DNA of 64,000 bases, taken from assembly GCA_030549775.1 (NCBI GenBank), contig CM060174.1, positions 70,435,466 to 70,499,465 of the forward strand, given 5' to 3'. Positions 1 through 12,500 of this stretch are shown here, one piece after another. The stretch comes from Tamarix chinensis. Taxonomy: Eukaryota; Streptophyta; Magnoliopsida; Caryophyllales; Tamaricaceae. The notes beneath the pieces were generated by a model. The model made no database searches and was not told the origin of the DNA. It was given only the letters and a program-made list of their open reading frames with translations. Position 1 is the first letter of the stretch; the number at the start of each line of letters is the position of its first letter. Position numbers and translations under genes: made by a program.

Positions 1-1874
1 TGATTAATACAACTAGAATCTATAAAAGTAGTCATTGGTGGTAAATAAGATTATGAAAATCACCACAATTCACATTCTTTCCCACTATGCATGCCATCCA
101 TACCTTGAACATGTTCATACTTAATCTTTACTGGGTTATCTACTCACCATGTACATCATGGATCATTTTATCCTCATTTAAAACATGTAAATAAGATTTG
201 ACCACTCCTTATTATAAACTATATATTTTTAGCACATAACTCAAAATAAAAAAACTAATAATTTTTTTTTTAAAAAAAACTATACTTTTGGGGCTTCGAT
301 TTGATATATAAAACCATAGGCAAACTCTCATAATTGAGTTTCATGTGAATTTTATAAAATAGTGCAAAATTACAGCTAAATAGAACCTAAAATGAATTTA
401 ACATAAAATAATATATTCTTAGGCTAATCATATTATATACCATGATGCATAAAATAGTCATAAGAAGGTATAAAATTATATAATAAATAAAAATACAAAC
501 TTTATAAAAATCATATTCCACACGCATAAAATACATACATACATACATTCATACATACATGCATGCATACATATAAACATTAAAATAGTGTTACAAATTA
601 TAAAATCCTTATATATATAATATAAGGCCTTCAAGCATAAAGAATGATCCTATGATACCAAAATAACTCCAAAAATTTATGTTCTTAAAAGAATAATTAT
701 TCCTTGAACTCAAATGAAGAAGAAGAAGAAGAAGAAGAAGAAAAATAGATCTTGAATCTATAATCTTGAAGATTATTTAATATTTTGATGATTAAATTGA
801 AAGTCTTGATGAATTGTTTGAAGATGTGAACAACATTAGTGGGAAATATATTACATAATCACAGCACAAGAGGAGAAATAAAAACATAGGTTTGGCTATT
901 AGGGTTTAGTATAGGCTTATATGGGCTTTTAGAATAGAAAGATACAACAAACTCGTATAAATAAGATGTCACTGATATTAATTGATATTTTTCACTAAGT
1001 TAAGTTTAGATATTGGGAAAACTCATAAGACAGAAGTTGTAGATAATGAAGTTATATTTTTAACACAAAAATAATAGTTCAATTTTGTTTTTAAATGAAA
1101 AATTTATGGCTAAATTACTAAATATTAGTCTATTTATCTACAAATTTGGAGAAATGAGATAAAGAAATATAAGTCATATAATATTATTTAAGATAATTAA
1201 TATCTAATAATTACATATACTGAGGAATAATTAAAAGATAAAAATTTATCTTATATTACAAAAATGTGTCTCTCTCCGAAATACTTTAACTAACTACGAA
1301 AATAGTGTAAGATTTAATTGTATGAATATATAAATGAACTTCCAAATCAATAAATTAATCTCACTAACTATTTGATTAACAAATTTCATTTTAAATAAAA
1401 ATAATATATCACACCTCATGTTGTACATAAGGTAGGCATCTTAGTATTTTAATTACTTATTCTCTTTTCTCTAAAAGTTGTCTGTTTATGAAATTCTTAT
1501 TTTGCCCTTTTACTATTCTATAAAAGATAAGGGTTTAAAATATCCTTTTGAATTATAGAAAAACTCTAACAAATAATATAACAAGCTTTAAAATATTTTA
1601 AACACATTATCTCATAAAAATAACTATTGTCTAAAAATAGTAACTTTTGGATTACTAAAAGCATTATAAAAATAACAATTTTCTTAAAACATTTAAATTA
1701 AAAAGAGAGCTTTTCTTTTACATTAAAATGAATAGAATAGTATTAATATAATACAATTTTAATTCCAAATATAAGATATTACATCCTTATAAAAATTTAA
1801 ATAATGATCTTTAAAATATATTAAGAGGTTTAAAATTATTGTGCATTACATAAACACTAAATCCTTAACTCTCT
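1..1874. other. AT-rich non-coding flank
   Basis: I see no gene in this stretch. It is strongly AT-rich and has no ORF that resembles a protein family. It holds a CATA/CATG microsatellite near 529-575 and a GAA microsatellite near 715-743. It may be decayed repeat sequence, but I recognise no element ends. Confidence 0.6.
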
Positions 1875-1952
1875 AAAACCTAAAAACTAAAAACTAAAAC
1901 CTAAACCTCACACCCAAAACCATTTACTATCAACCCCAAACCCCAAACCTTA
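1875..1952 (+). repeat. Degenerate interstitial telomere-like repeats, left half
   Basis: The stretch is a run of variants of the plant telomere unit CCCTAAA, such as CTAAAACC, CTAAACC and CCCCAAA. It stops where the LTR-like element E1 begins at 1953, and the same kind of sequence resumes after 6851, so one tract was split by the insertion. Confidence 0.7.
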
Positions 1953-4900
1953 TGTAATACCCCGTATTTTTAAAATCCAGATTTATTAAGTTTAATGATT
2001 GTATTAGCGTAATTTAATGTAAACAATTAATTATTTTAATTTCGATTCGTTTTATGGATTTATCGACGATTCAAATTCATATTTGAATTTAATTAATCGT
2101 TGTCTTTGCGAACCATTCTAGATAAATTCGTTCACGACAATAATTTTATTATATTCTTATGAATTTGATTTTCGGTTAAAAATATATATCCCTGTTCTTT
2201 CTCGTATTTTTATTTTTAATATTTTAGATTCGTTTTCGATTATAACTTCATCGTGTGATTACGGCTTTGTTTTGGAGTTATATTTCGTTAATGAAATATA
2301 TTATTTAAGTTATAGAATTTCTGTTTAAATAGTTAAATTTATTTTAATGATTTTATCCGTAGAAAATATTTCTGACTTTAAATTTATTCGTTTTCAGAAA
2401 TCGTTAATATTTTGGGAAGTTTTAAATTAAAAAGATTTTCAGAGTTTATTTATGAATTTCTTTCTGGAATTAATTTTCTTTCGTTTTATGCTTTTTTGTT
2501 TGCTGAAAATAGATTTCGAAAATTATTTAAATTAATCTTGATTTATTAGAATTTGACTTAAACATTTTATTATATGCTTTTAAATAATTTTTTGAGGCCT
2601 TATAATATATTTTCATAAATAATATAAATTTTTATGTTAGTTGGTAAATTCTTCCGAAAATGTTTCTGAAATTCTTTATATAGTTCTTTTATTAATTTTA
2701 AGCTTTCGAAAACTTACGAAATAATTTTTGTTTAATGAATTTTAGATAAAATCTCCCAATAATAATTTTTAAAATTTTAGTAGTTTATATTATACTTGTA
2801 TTTGTAAAAAAAAAAAAAGAGCCTAACCGGACCGGTCTACCCCCCCTCTTCTTTCCTTTTCTCTCCTCTCCCTTCCCTTCTCTTTCCTTTTCCCGTCTCC
2901 CCTGCTCCCGACCTGCCCTCTGCGCAGAAACTCCAGCCCCAACCTCCTTCTCCCCAGCTCCTCCTCGCCAACCATCGCCGGCCACGAGTGGCGACGCGAC
3001 CGGCCAGCGTAGTAGGCAACAGCCGCAGCAGCTACAAACAACGCAGCACAACAGCCGTGCAGAAGCAGCAGCGGCAGCAGACCGCAGCAGTGACGAGCCA
3101 CGCAGCTCGTGCCACCGCCTGGTCACCGGCGAGCCTGGATGACTGTCGGCGAGCTGTCTCCGGCCTCCGACGAAGCTCCTCCGACCTTCCCTTGTCCCGA
3201 TTCGTTGATTTTCGTTTGGTATAATTTTTTGAAAAACCCTAATATGGATTTGATTAATTAAATGTGATTTAGCTTATGAAAAGCTAAATTGATTGTTGTA
3301 TTATGTATATATGTGCTGTAAGATTGATTTGGATATGTTAATTGTAAGGTTTGTGTTGAAAATTTGGGAAATTGAATTTTACGCCGGGTTATGCCCAATT
3401 TTTTTCCGGATCCGTCCGATTTGGAGATTTTAGATAAATTGATTATACAATATGTTTTAAAATGTATCTAATTTTATGTCGGAACCGTTAATTTGAGAAA
3501 TTTATGCGGAATCAATCGAAATTCAATTCCTAGGTCGAAATTCTTGTGTAACGAAATTAGATTGTGTAATCGTGTCGTTTTATTCAATTGAATATATAAT
3601 TTATATTAGAATATATTTAATTATATTTCCGAATCATCAATTTATATATTTTAGCAAGAATTGATCGGATTTGCGTTTTGGGCTCAAAAACCCTAATTGT
3701 GCTAAATTGGGCATTTCTTTTATTGGTTTTGATCAATTGATTATTTGATATGTTATAAAATGTGTTTAATTTCATTTCTAAACATTCAATTTGATTAAAT
3801 TAATAGAATTCATCGGAATTGTAATTTCAGGCCTAAAAACCCTAGATTTTAAGTGAGATTAAGAAATTGGTTATTTGTATAGTTGTTTTTCTAACATTAA
3901 ATTTATAAAAGTAGTTAAAATAATCCTAATTGTATTCTAATACGTTTAATTGGAATTAATTGATTTGAATTACCTGAGTTTATGTCATTGGCTTTAAAAC
4001 CCAAATCTTGAAAATGGATTGTCTTGAATTGGTTAATCGGGAGATTGTTTAGTTGAAATTAATTATCTAGATTTATCTAAAATTGGTTTAATTATGTTTT
4101 AAAACTATCAATTTGAGGTAATTGAAGTGATTTGGTCGATTCGTAGTTTAGGCCTTGAAAACCCTAATATTCGGTGATAATTTTATAAAATTGATTTTTG
4201 CTATGCGTCTTTTATCTAATCGATTTCTATCTTTGGGTTTTAAATCATTTAAGTTATGTTTTAATCTAATCGGCTTGGATTTAGTTCTATGCAAATGGTT
4301 GGTTTACCTATTTAGTTGTAAAACCTAATGAATAAGGTATTTTCGATAAATTAACTTATGATCGATTATTCTTTCTCGGTCTTTCCAAATTAATTTGAAA
4401 TGTCCCAAGTGGTATTTGTATTAATCCATTTTGATTTATATTTAATCTTAAATCTTAATAGAGCTATACTTTTAAGTCCTAAGTTTTGGACGCGTTTTCC
4501 AAGAAAGATCGTTTGTGTTTATTTAATTATAATATGTGAATTGTTTATTGATAAGATAGTTTCTAACCTGGTTTCGATTTCTATCGGCGATCTATGAAAG
4601 CTTTATTGTGGATCCTCGAGCTAGTGATCTCTCTCTCCCTCTTATCTCGCTTAGCTAGCTTCGGATCGAGGTAAGTTTCTACTTACCTCCACTCATGGGT
4701 GTTTCGTAAGAATGTGACTAAGAACAACTATGCGTGTGTGTTATGTGCCTTGTGTACCATGTGTTATGCCATGTGGTGGACCTTATGTTTTAAATGACTA
4801 ATTACTTATAGCACAGCTTGGAACCGAGGTATGCTTATATGTATTCCTTACGACATGTGTGTAATGATTGTTCTATTGTGTTTATGATATTTTATGACGT

Positions 4901-6851
4901 GACCCTCTAGGACATGCATGTTAGGATATTAATAATATGATGTGTGGTAAAAGGAAAAAATGGGGGAAAATGTGGAAGTAAGAACAATTAAGGAAGAGTA
5001 GAGTGACGGGTTAAGAGTGGAAATTTAATATACGAATGATGAGTATGGGTGCCATGGGAAGTAAGTAATGTTAGGTGAAAAGTAGAGAGATTACTTGTGG
5101 GGGAAGAAATGTGCTAGGGTTTGGAGTGGCTAACTAGGGTTTTTCGATCACCTACGAAATCCATGAGTAAAGTGATATGATTTGGGATTGAGCCTAAATG
5201 AGATGAGGTGTATGACGATAAATGAATTAATAGTACCGAAGTAAGAGGAAGTTGGGTCATAGGTTTAATTAGGGTTTCAAGGGAAACCTTAGAGGCTAAT
5301 AGCGGGTGGAGTTTGATATCACGAGGTGTTGGGCCTTAACCCACACCCTTAGGAGTTGGTTTTCATTATGTGTAAGTGTAAAGGGGAATGGATACCGAGG
5401 TGTGATAATGGGCGCAAGAGTCCCAAGATATGGGACGGGCCCTCCTACGAGGATAAATGTGGATATAGTTAGTCTTGCATGTCAAAGGTAAAATACTTTC
5501 AAATAAGATATGTTAAGACACTAATTACTTAAAGAGGAAGATGTTGAGCCGGACCCAGACCGGTCCACCGGCGAATAATAGTGGTTAGGGCCGGGGTGCC
5601 CTACATGACCGGTCCACCGGCTATAATAGTGGCCAGGCGCATTTTGCCCTACATGATTTCCGGTCCACCGACTATAATAGTGGGGGATTCCGTGCTCAAC
5701 AAACCGAACGTAATAACGTAAATACATGGGAAAGACACAAAGTAATTACAATGAAACATCATGTGAGTCGGGGCCAGACCGGTCCACCGGCGAATAATAG
5801 TGGCCAGGAGCGTTCTGCCCTGCATGACCGGTCCACCGGCTATAATAGTGGCCAGGCGCGTTTTGCCCTGCATGATTTCCGGTCCACCGGCTATAATAGT
5901 GGGGTTCCCGCACTCACATGAATCAATAAAGACTATGATGTGAATCGATTATATTTACCAAAGATCTAAAGAATGAATCTACTCGACTGGGGCTGGACAT
6001 GTCCCTAAGTAATGTCCGTGGGGCTAAATGCCTGATTGGTTTGGTTTGGTATTGTCCAAAAATGCCCGATTGGTTGGTTTAACATTATCCATAAATGTCT
6101 GGTTGGTTTATCTGAATCTCTTATCGGTTTAAGATATTACATATGTTTCGCATGTTATTATATGTGTATGGTAGGACTTATGATGTGGGTTTTGAGTATG
6201 CATAATATTGTATCAACGTAATGTACTATGATTTGATATGCACTTGATGTTATAGTTTATTTTTCTCCCATAAGATAGGGTAGTGGAACTTACTCAGTAT
6301 TGGACCCGTACTGATACTACCTTGGTTGAATGGGTCCTGTGATGATCCACCGATGGTGGGGAGTAGACTTCTTGTGCAGGTTTGAGTTCAGATATTGTAT
6401 TTGGGTGGAAGACTTGGCTTGAGAGAGTACGCAATCCGAAATTTGATCTATCGGGATTTGTCTTGTTTAACTGTATTCGTATTTGGAAGTTTCAAGTGTT
6501 GTATTTAAAATATCAAGGGTATTGTAATTAACTTTCATTTCCTCGTACTCTAATAAGCTTTTAAAATTCGGATTTATTTCACAGGTTCCGCTGATCAATT
6601 CAGCGATGATTTTATTTAGTGAATTTATTCACTTGCCATCTGCTTGTGGATATCTCCTTATGGGAGTTTATCCTTACGGCATGGATGTTTGAAATTCTGT
6701 TTGACATGTTTTAGCCTTGCATCTAGCATGAGATAGATGGTGGACATTTATCTTGTGTTAGATGTGGCGGTAACATTCCCCAGATTCACTTCTAGCTTCC
6801 GCTTTATTCTTTCAATTTTTTTTTTCAGGAGTGAATTTTGGGGGTGTTACA
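1953..6851 (+). mobile_element. Long solo-LTR-like element E1
   Basis: The unit starts TGTAATACCCCG and ends GGGGTGTTACA, the TG..CA termini of an LTR. It is flanked by CCTTA (1948-1952) and CCCTA (6852-6856), a 5-bp target duplication with one mismatch. The order inside is an AT-rich head, a pyrimidine-rich tract (about 2830-2960), a moderately GC-rich stretch (2960-3200), AT-rich sequence with repeated CCCTAA-like words, tandem GGTCCACCGG subrepeats (5553-5917) and an AT-rich tail. No gag or pol is visible, so a solo LTR fits best. Plant chromoviruses of the Tekay/Del type have long LTRs with such termini; that assignment is inference. Short ORFs in the pyrimidine tract are low-complexity products. 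Confidence 0.75.
5553..5917. repeat. About 50-bp tandem repeats with a palindromic core, 3+3 array
   Basis: Six units carry CCGGTCCACCGG followed by ATAATAGTGG; one core is mutated. They lie in two groups of three, near 5560-5690 and 5778-5917, about 217 bp apart. The third unit of each group ends differently (AATAGTGGGG) from the first two (AATAGTGGCCAGG), so the whole triplet was duplicated. The core contains the palindrome ACCGGT. The same organisation recurs in E3 and, inverted, in E4. Confidence 0.85.
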
Positions 6852-6900
6852 CCCTAAACCCTAAACCCCAAACCCACAAACCCTCTAAAACTTAAACCAT
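6852..6900 (+). repeat. Interstitial telomere-like repeats, right half
   Basis: CCCTAAACCCTAAACCCCAAACCC follows E1 directly, with two perfect plant telomere units and then decaying variants. It continues the tract that ends at 1952. A tract this short and impure is a relic and not a chromosome end. Confidence 0.75.
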
Positions 6901-6999
6901 AATATTTAATGATGATTCTTTTATTATAATTGGCATATGGCTGGTAGAGGACTCCGAGGTAAGAATCTAAGGTAGGTTACTCATGCTAACACTATGGTG

Positions 7000-8040
7000 G
7001 TAAAGAGGATCGTCACCACTAGTGCTAGTGTTAGAGCATGAGCTACTATGAAGCACGGAAAAACACTTAGTGCTTTAGACACATATCAAATGCCACGTGA
7101 GGAGGATTATGACATATATAGCGAGGGAGCTTTTGTTTGTACTAGTACATCTAGTCATGCAACAATACCGGCTTCTTCATCAACATCAAATGATAATTGA
7201 CGATTAATATGACCTACAAGTGGGGGCCTACTGATTCCCAATCTGTTGACTAGTTTTAAGGGTCGTTGAGCATACGCTTTGTAGATTAATGATCATGTAA
7301 TTTTTATTATTATACATATTGGTTAATATTTTTTTTCCATATAATTCATTATTTTGATATTCTTTTTTTTTTGTAGTAATCACGCCCTTTATTAATGGTT
7401 CAATCAAGGATGAGAAGGTTGAGAAGACTTCTAGGAGTTGATGATGGCATGTGTCTTAGCTTTGATTACACCAACACCATAAGCTTAAAGCGTCTATGTG
7501 ACACATAATTCAACTACCACAATGATCCACTCATATCCTCTTTTGTTGAGAGGTGACACACGCCTTATCTAGAGACTAAAAACTTTCTCCTTCCATTGAT
7601 AAATATTATCTTACATGACGTGATTTATAAAATGAATCCCAATTGTCATGGGTATAAGTGTACTAGCTAGTATTTTCCTAGTGATAGCGATATTATGGAG
7701 CTTCTAGAGGGCATTTAGGTTGAACCCATGGTGATGGTTATGGTTGTTTTGTGAACAAAATCTCATTTGCATTGGATGATATTTTTTAAATCTTATGACT
7801 GAGTGGGTTCCCAAAAATAAGTCTTTCTTAGTTTTATTTTTGGTATCTACTTTCTTGCACGTTTTTTGTAGACAAGTTCAACAACCATGCTTCATTATCA
7901 GTGATGAGATTGGTAGCCAATCTAACTAAGTTAGATGATCAGGCACTTAGAGCTACTGCTTAGCATTTTTATATAGGTAATTTGGGATAACTTTTAGGAT
8001 CGAGTGGAAGCAGCTAAGTGGTTGCATTACACTATTGGAG
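7000..8040 (+). pseudogene. Decayed plant-mobile-domain-like coding relic
   Basis: No long ORF survives. Between about 7420 and 7640 a conceptual reading gives LRRLLGVDDG, then DPLISSFVER followed by a stop where the family has W, then a diverged segment. Near 7900-8035 a reading resembles the conserved region in which a small hydrophobic helix precedes a G-S-S motif. These resemble the plant mobile domain of MAIN-like genes and some transposons (PF10536). The match is by eye only, with several stops and shifts. It could be another transposon-derived protein. I consider this weakly supported. Confidence 0.3.
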
Positions 8041-9544
8041 GTAATTATACATTGCTAACTATTAGTTATAAAATTTGTGCAATTCATTATGTACGTGTAA
8101 TAATTGTGCACATGCATTATTTCATGAGTATTTTCCTTACTTTTGTTGGAGTTTTTTTTATACATATAAGCCATTAAATGATGTCGTAGTGATGAGATGA
8201 TATACTTCTCATCAGATGCTTCCCCATAAGTCAATGGATGACCAAATTCAGTACACGAGTAGCGTACTCGATACGCTAAAGGTGAAGTGGGTAGGTGATA
8301 TATTTTATTGGTAGTTTTCAATTGTAGTAAATGATATGAATAATATTAGGGTGATAACTATGTTTCTTGTGTTCATTTTTGTTAAAATTTTTGGATGATA
8401 TCTGAGTATGTTCATATGCATAGAGTAGTATTTATAGATGTCTATAGTAGTATCTTTTATATTTAGTTACATATAACAATATCTTAATATATTTTCTAAA
8501 GTGTATTTTTTTTAGTCTAAATTAGTATCCTAGATAGTAATGTTACTATATTTACATGTAATATAGTAGTATCTTTATCTTTCTATAATTGTGTAGTAAA
8601 TATTATTTCTTTGTTTCCTTACTTAATAATTAGTGAATAAACTATTCAATTTGGGATATTAAAAGAATTCCATTTCAAATTTGAATGTACAATATCCATC
8701 CTATCCTTTCTATATTCATATTTAGTATACATAATCCATAAGTACTTTTTGTCTTATTTACTTAATTGATGTTGCTTTACCTTGTGTATGCACTATATAA
8801 CATATAATATTTCTATTTAGTAGATGAAAATTGGTGTAAGCATGGAAATTCTTAATATTTATTATATAAATAAAACTACCTAACATAAACAAAAAGTATA
8901 GTGAATCTAATTTGATTCATAACTTATTAAAATGACCTACTCTAAAAAAATTCCTTTATTCTACTCATACACTACGTTGATACCTATATAGCATTGATAG
9001 ATTACACATCTTTTTTTGACATATATAGCAAGTCCTATCCTGTTGTAGACTACCACATTTACATGGTCCATCCCAAAAGGTAAATCCCTTACCCTTAGCG
9101 TCTTCACTCTCTCACCATATGGACACAATAAAATAGGAATATTTTTTATGTTTTATTCACTAATAGCATTTTAAGATGAGTACAAACATATACTTAATTC
9201 TTACAATAGACAAAAATCAATATGTATATCATATTGCAATGGGTACTCATTTTATTATTTCTGAATAATTTAATTACATGGAGGATTGGGGTAATTAAAG
9301 AATAAAGAGGAATTATTCTTGCCATAACTATTGCCTAAATAGTTGCTAAAAATATTTACCAAATTAAAAGGTCAATTCTCAAATAATAAAATTTATCTAT
9401 GAGGTAATTTAGGGATTGAATCTCTAAATTTGTTCTCTTACCACAAAACTCACACCAACACTTCTCAAGTTGATGCATATAGATCCATAATGTCCAACTT
9501 GCTAAGTGAGTTTAGAAAAACCCTACTACATGCGACCATTGTAA
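8041..9544. other. AT-rich sequence without recognisable gene
   Basis: No ORF here resembles a known family. The minus-strand ORF near 8055-8321 is AT-rich and has no domain. The right part lies next to the minus-strand copia B relic and could include its decayed 3' portion or LTR, but I cannot delimit one. Confidence 0.5.
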
Positions 9545-12500
9545 AGTATATTAGCTAACCGATATTTAAAATTATGGTATGAGTTTCTCTGAAAGAAACC
9601 ATGCTTTGTCATTGCTTGACTAAACCATTCAAACCATTTTCAAGGGGATTATTTTAACCTGTATAGTGCTTGTTGAAGTATGCATACATGTGATCTTGAA
9701 GTTACCATGTATCGAGGAGGAATTTCCATGTACACTTCCTATTTTTGATTATCATGGAGGAAAGCATTTTTTACATCAAACTAATGGTGTGGCCACTCAA
9801 GGTTTGCGACTAGTGATAACAATACTCTAAGTGCATTTAGTTTGGCTATTGAGGAGAAAGTTTCATCATAGTTGTAACACCCTAAAATTTACTACTTTAA
9901 AATCTTGTTTTGCGAAAGCATGAATTATAGAAAATAATGGATGTTGCTGCCACACTTAGTATAAGTCTAGCATCCTATACCATCCTTATGCTAAGTTCTA
10001 TGGCTAAAACATTATTGTATGTAAATAACTTTTACAACGTAAGAACAAAATAGATATTTTATTACAAATTATATTATCTTAATAAATACAAAATAATTAG
10101 ATAAGTCCATTTTAGTATGAAAAAAGGAGAAACAGGAAGGGACGTAAGAGTCTGAGGATTATCTGGATAAAAAGATGTTGGAAAAAATACCAGATAGTCC
10201 TGAATTTCAACTCTTTATTAGAAGCCATCAAGCCAAATCCTCAAAATATTCTTCAAGGTAAACACTACCCATTGAATAGACAGGAGATCACGAATGAAAC
10301 CCACCATTACTACAGTATTGAGTAAGCCGTAATATAACACTAACATGCAAATCCACATGGGACACACATATATAAGAACATAGAATATATACATCAGGGA
10401 AATCATGCGATCATAAAATTACCACAACTGATATAATCAAAAGAAACCTAAATACTGAGGTAGGACATTAAGGCAACTACCAAAACAACCATCCATACCA
10501 ATTCCATATGCTAAGGTAGGGCGCAAAAAAACATGTAGCACACAATGACAACTATCAAAATACTAAATCTAGAACAACCCAATAATATTTTTACACAATA
10601 ATTATTTCTAATTTTAATTACTCAAGGAGGATGCAATAATAACCCAAAGTCATAAATTACACCAATAATAGTTGCACACAAAATAACACAGTACCCTCCA
10701 ACCATCCAACCCAAAGGGGCATACCAACACTTTGGTCATACTAGTGCACAAGAAAATACAAAATACCCTCCAAACTTAGGACACCTAATATTTAATTATC
10801 GATTCCTCCTATAGGGCCCATAGGTCACCTATAAAGTAGACTAAAGGTTTATTGGGATACAACGACACACTAGTGAACCAAATAAGGTGAGGGCTCCAAC
10901 ATCATCTCCATGATAGCTTCCCCTAGATAGCAACCATTCCCAAACTCGAGGTCTTCCACTTTAAGTATTAGTATTTTATAAGGTGACCACAAAAAGCACA
11001 TATTGCAAAATTATTCCCATTTTCATGATTATCCATTTTTTCTTTATTTTTAATTATTAAGGCAAACCCCAAGGTTATTGGTTTATGTCAAAGTTAAAGT
11101 CAATACTAAGGGCAGTCTATCAAAAGTCTAAGGCCATTCTACATCTAGTTATTCACAAAAAGGTGTATTAGGTTGAAAATAACCAAAGTGCCATCAAAAC
11201 CCTAATTCCACCATTTTATCCAAATTCTAAACCGATTATCATTATTACAAGTAACTTGTCGTGAAAAGGATAAAAAGAAATGATTCATATTATTTTATAT
11301 CGTAGGTAATCTTTACAACCTAGCAATTAATTATATTTTTATTTTCCATGTATTTAGTAAGTTACGTCCGCAAACCTTGATCATACGTGCATACATTTTT
11401 AATATCAAACCTAGTTTCCATGCAATGACATTCATGGATACATCATAGCTTAACAAGGTTACAAACCCTATCAAAACTATAGACATGCATACCTTATTCA
11501 TTCAACAAATTACACATGCATATATGATACATGGAATACATGTTGATTATTTAATATTATATTTTCATATTTTATGCATATTCATCAAACTTTCATACAT
11601 AATGTAAAACTTAGATGTATAATACATACATATAACCTTTTAAAACTCATGCATAAGTCATACCCTAACACATAACGATTTTTATGGGTTACCACATGAT
11701 TTTACATCTTAGTAGAAGAGCATTATTTACCATTAATCCAAGAAAGAATCAAATTAAGATCCACTCAATCTAGTCTCCACTAAACCTCTTCAAAACCCTT
11801 GAATAAGTGCATATATATTAGCATTTTAATAAAACACAATAAACAACCAAAATTAATTAAAAATGAGTCAAAAAAAGGATAGAAATTTAACTAGTTGAAG
11901 TTGCTAAATTGGTGGTACAATAGAGGGACACCACGCAATAAGGGAGGCATCACCAAGGAAAAGGGGGAGCAACAACACAAGTTAAAGTTGCTGGGGGTTG
12001 AAGAATTAAAAAAGGACCCAAAAGTTGGGGGTGTTATGTAGTGATGATGGCCAATGGTGTGGTGGTGGTTTTGATAGGAGTGTGAACAACTAGGGGAAAG
12101 GGATCGGTAGGTTTGGGTACAACAAGGTAGAGGGGATTGGTATAGATGTACAAGGGAGGAGGGAGTTGCTTTGGTGGATTGGTGTGCAGATAAGGAAAGG
12201 GCTTCGGGGATGGAGGGTGTATTAAGGAGGGGAGGCTTAGTGGAAGTGGTCGAAGCTAAGGGGAGGGGACTGATGCTCTTAGTTGATGGTGGCAGTAAGG
12301 GATTAATGAGTTTGGCTATAGGCTGGGGGTGGTTTTGGAAAGAGTGTTCGAAGGTGGGGGTGAGGGATCAGAGAAAGTGGAAGGAGCTAGGGGAGGGAGA
12401 CAATGGTGGTGCAAGTTGTAGAGGAAAATGATGGAAATATAATGAGCTAAGATGGTGATCGACGAGGCTTCTCCTTCTTGAGGTAGTTCAAGAGGAAGGA

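Noticed and set aside
2785..3224. Arg- and Ala-rich ORFs on both strands in the GC-richer part of E1
   Set aside because: They are products of the pyrimidine-rich LTR tract, overlap on both strands, and resemble no family.
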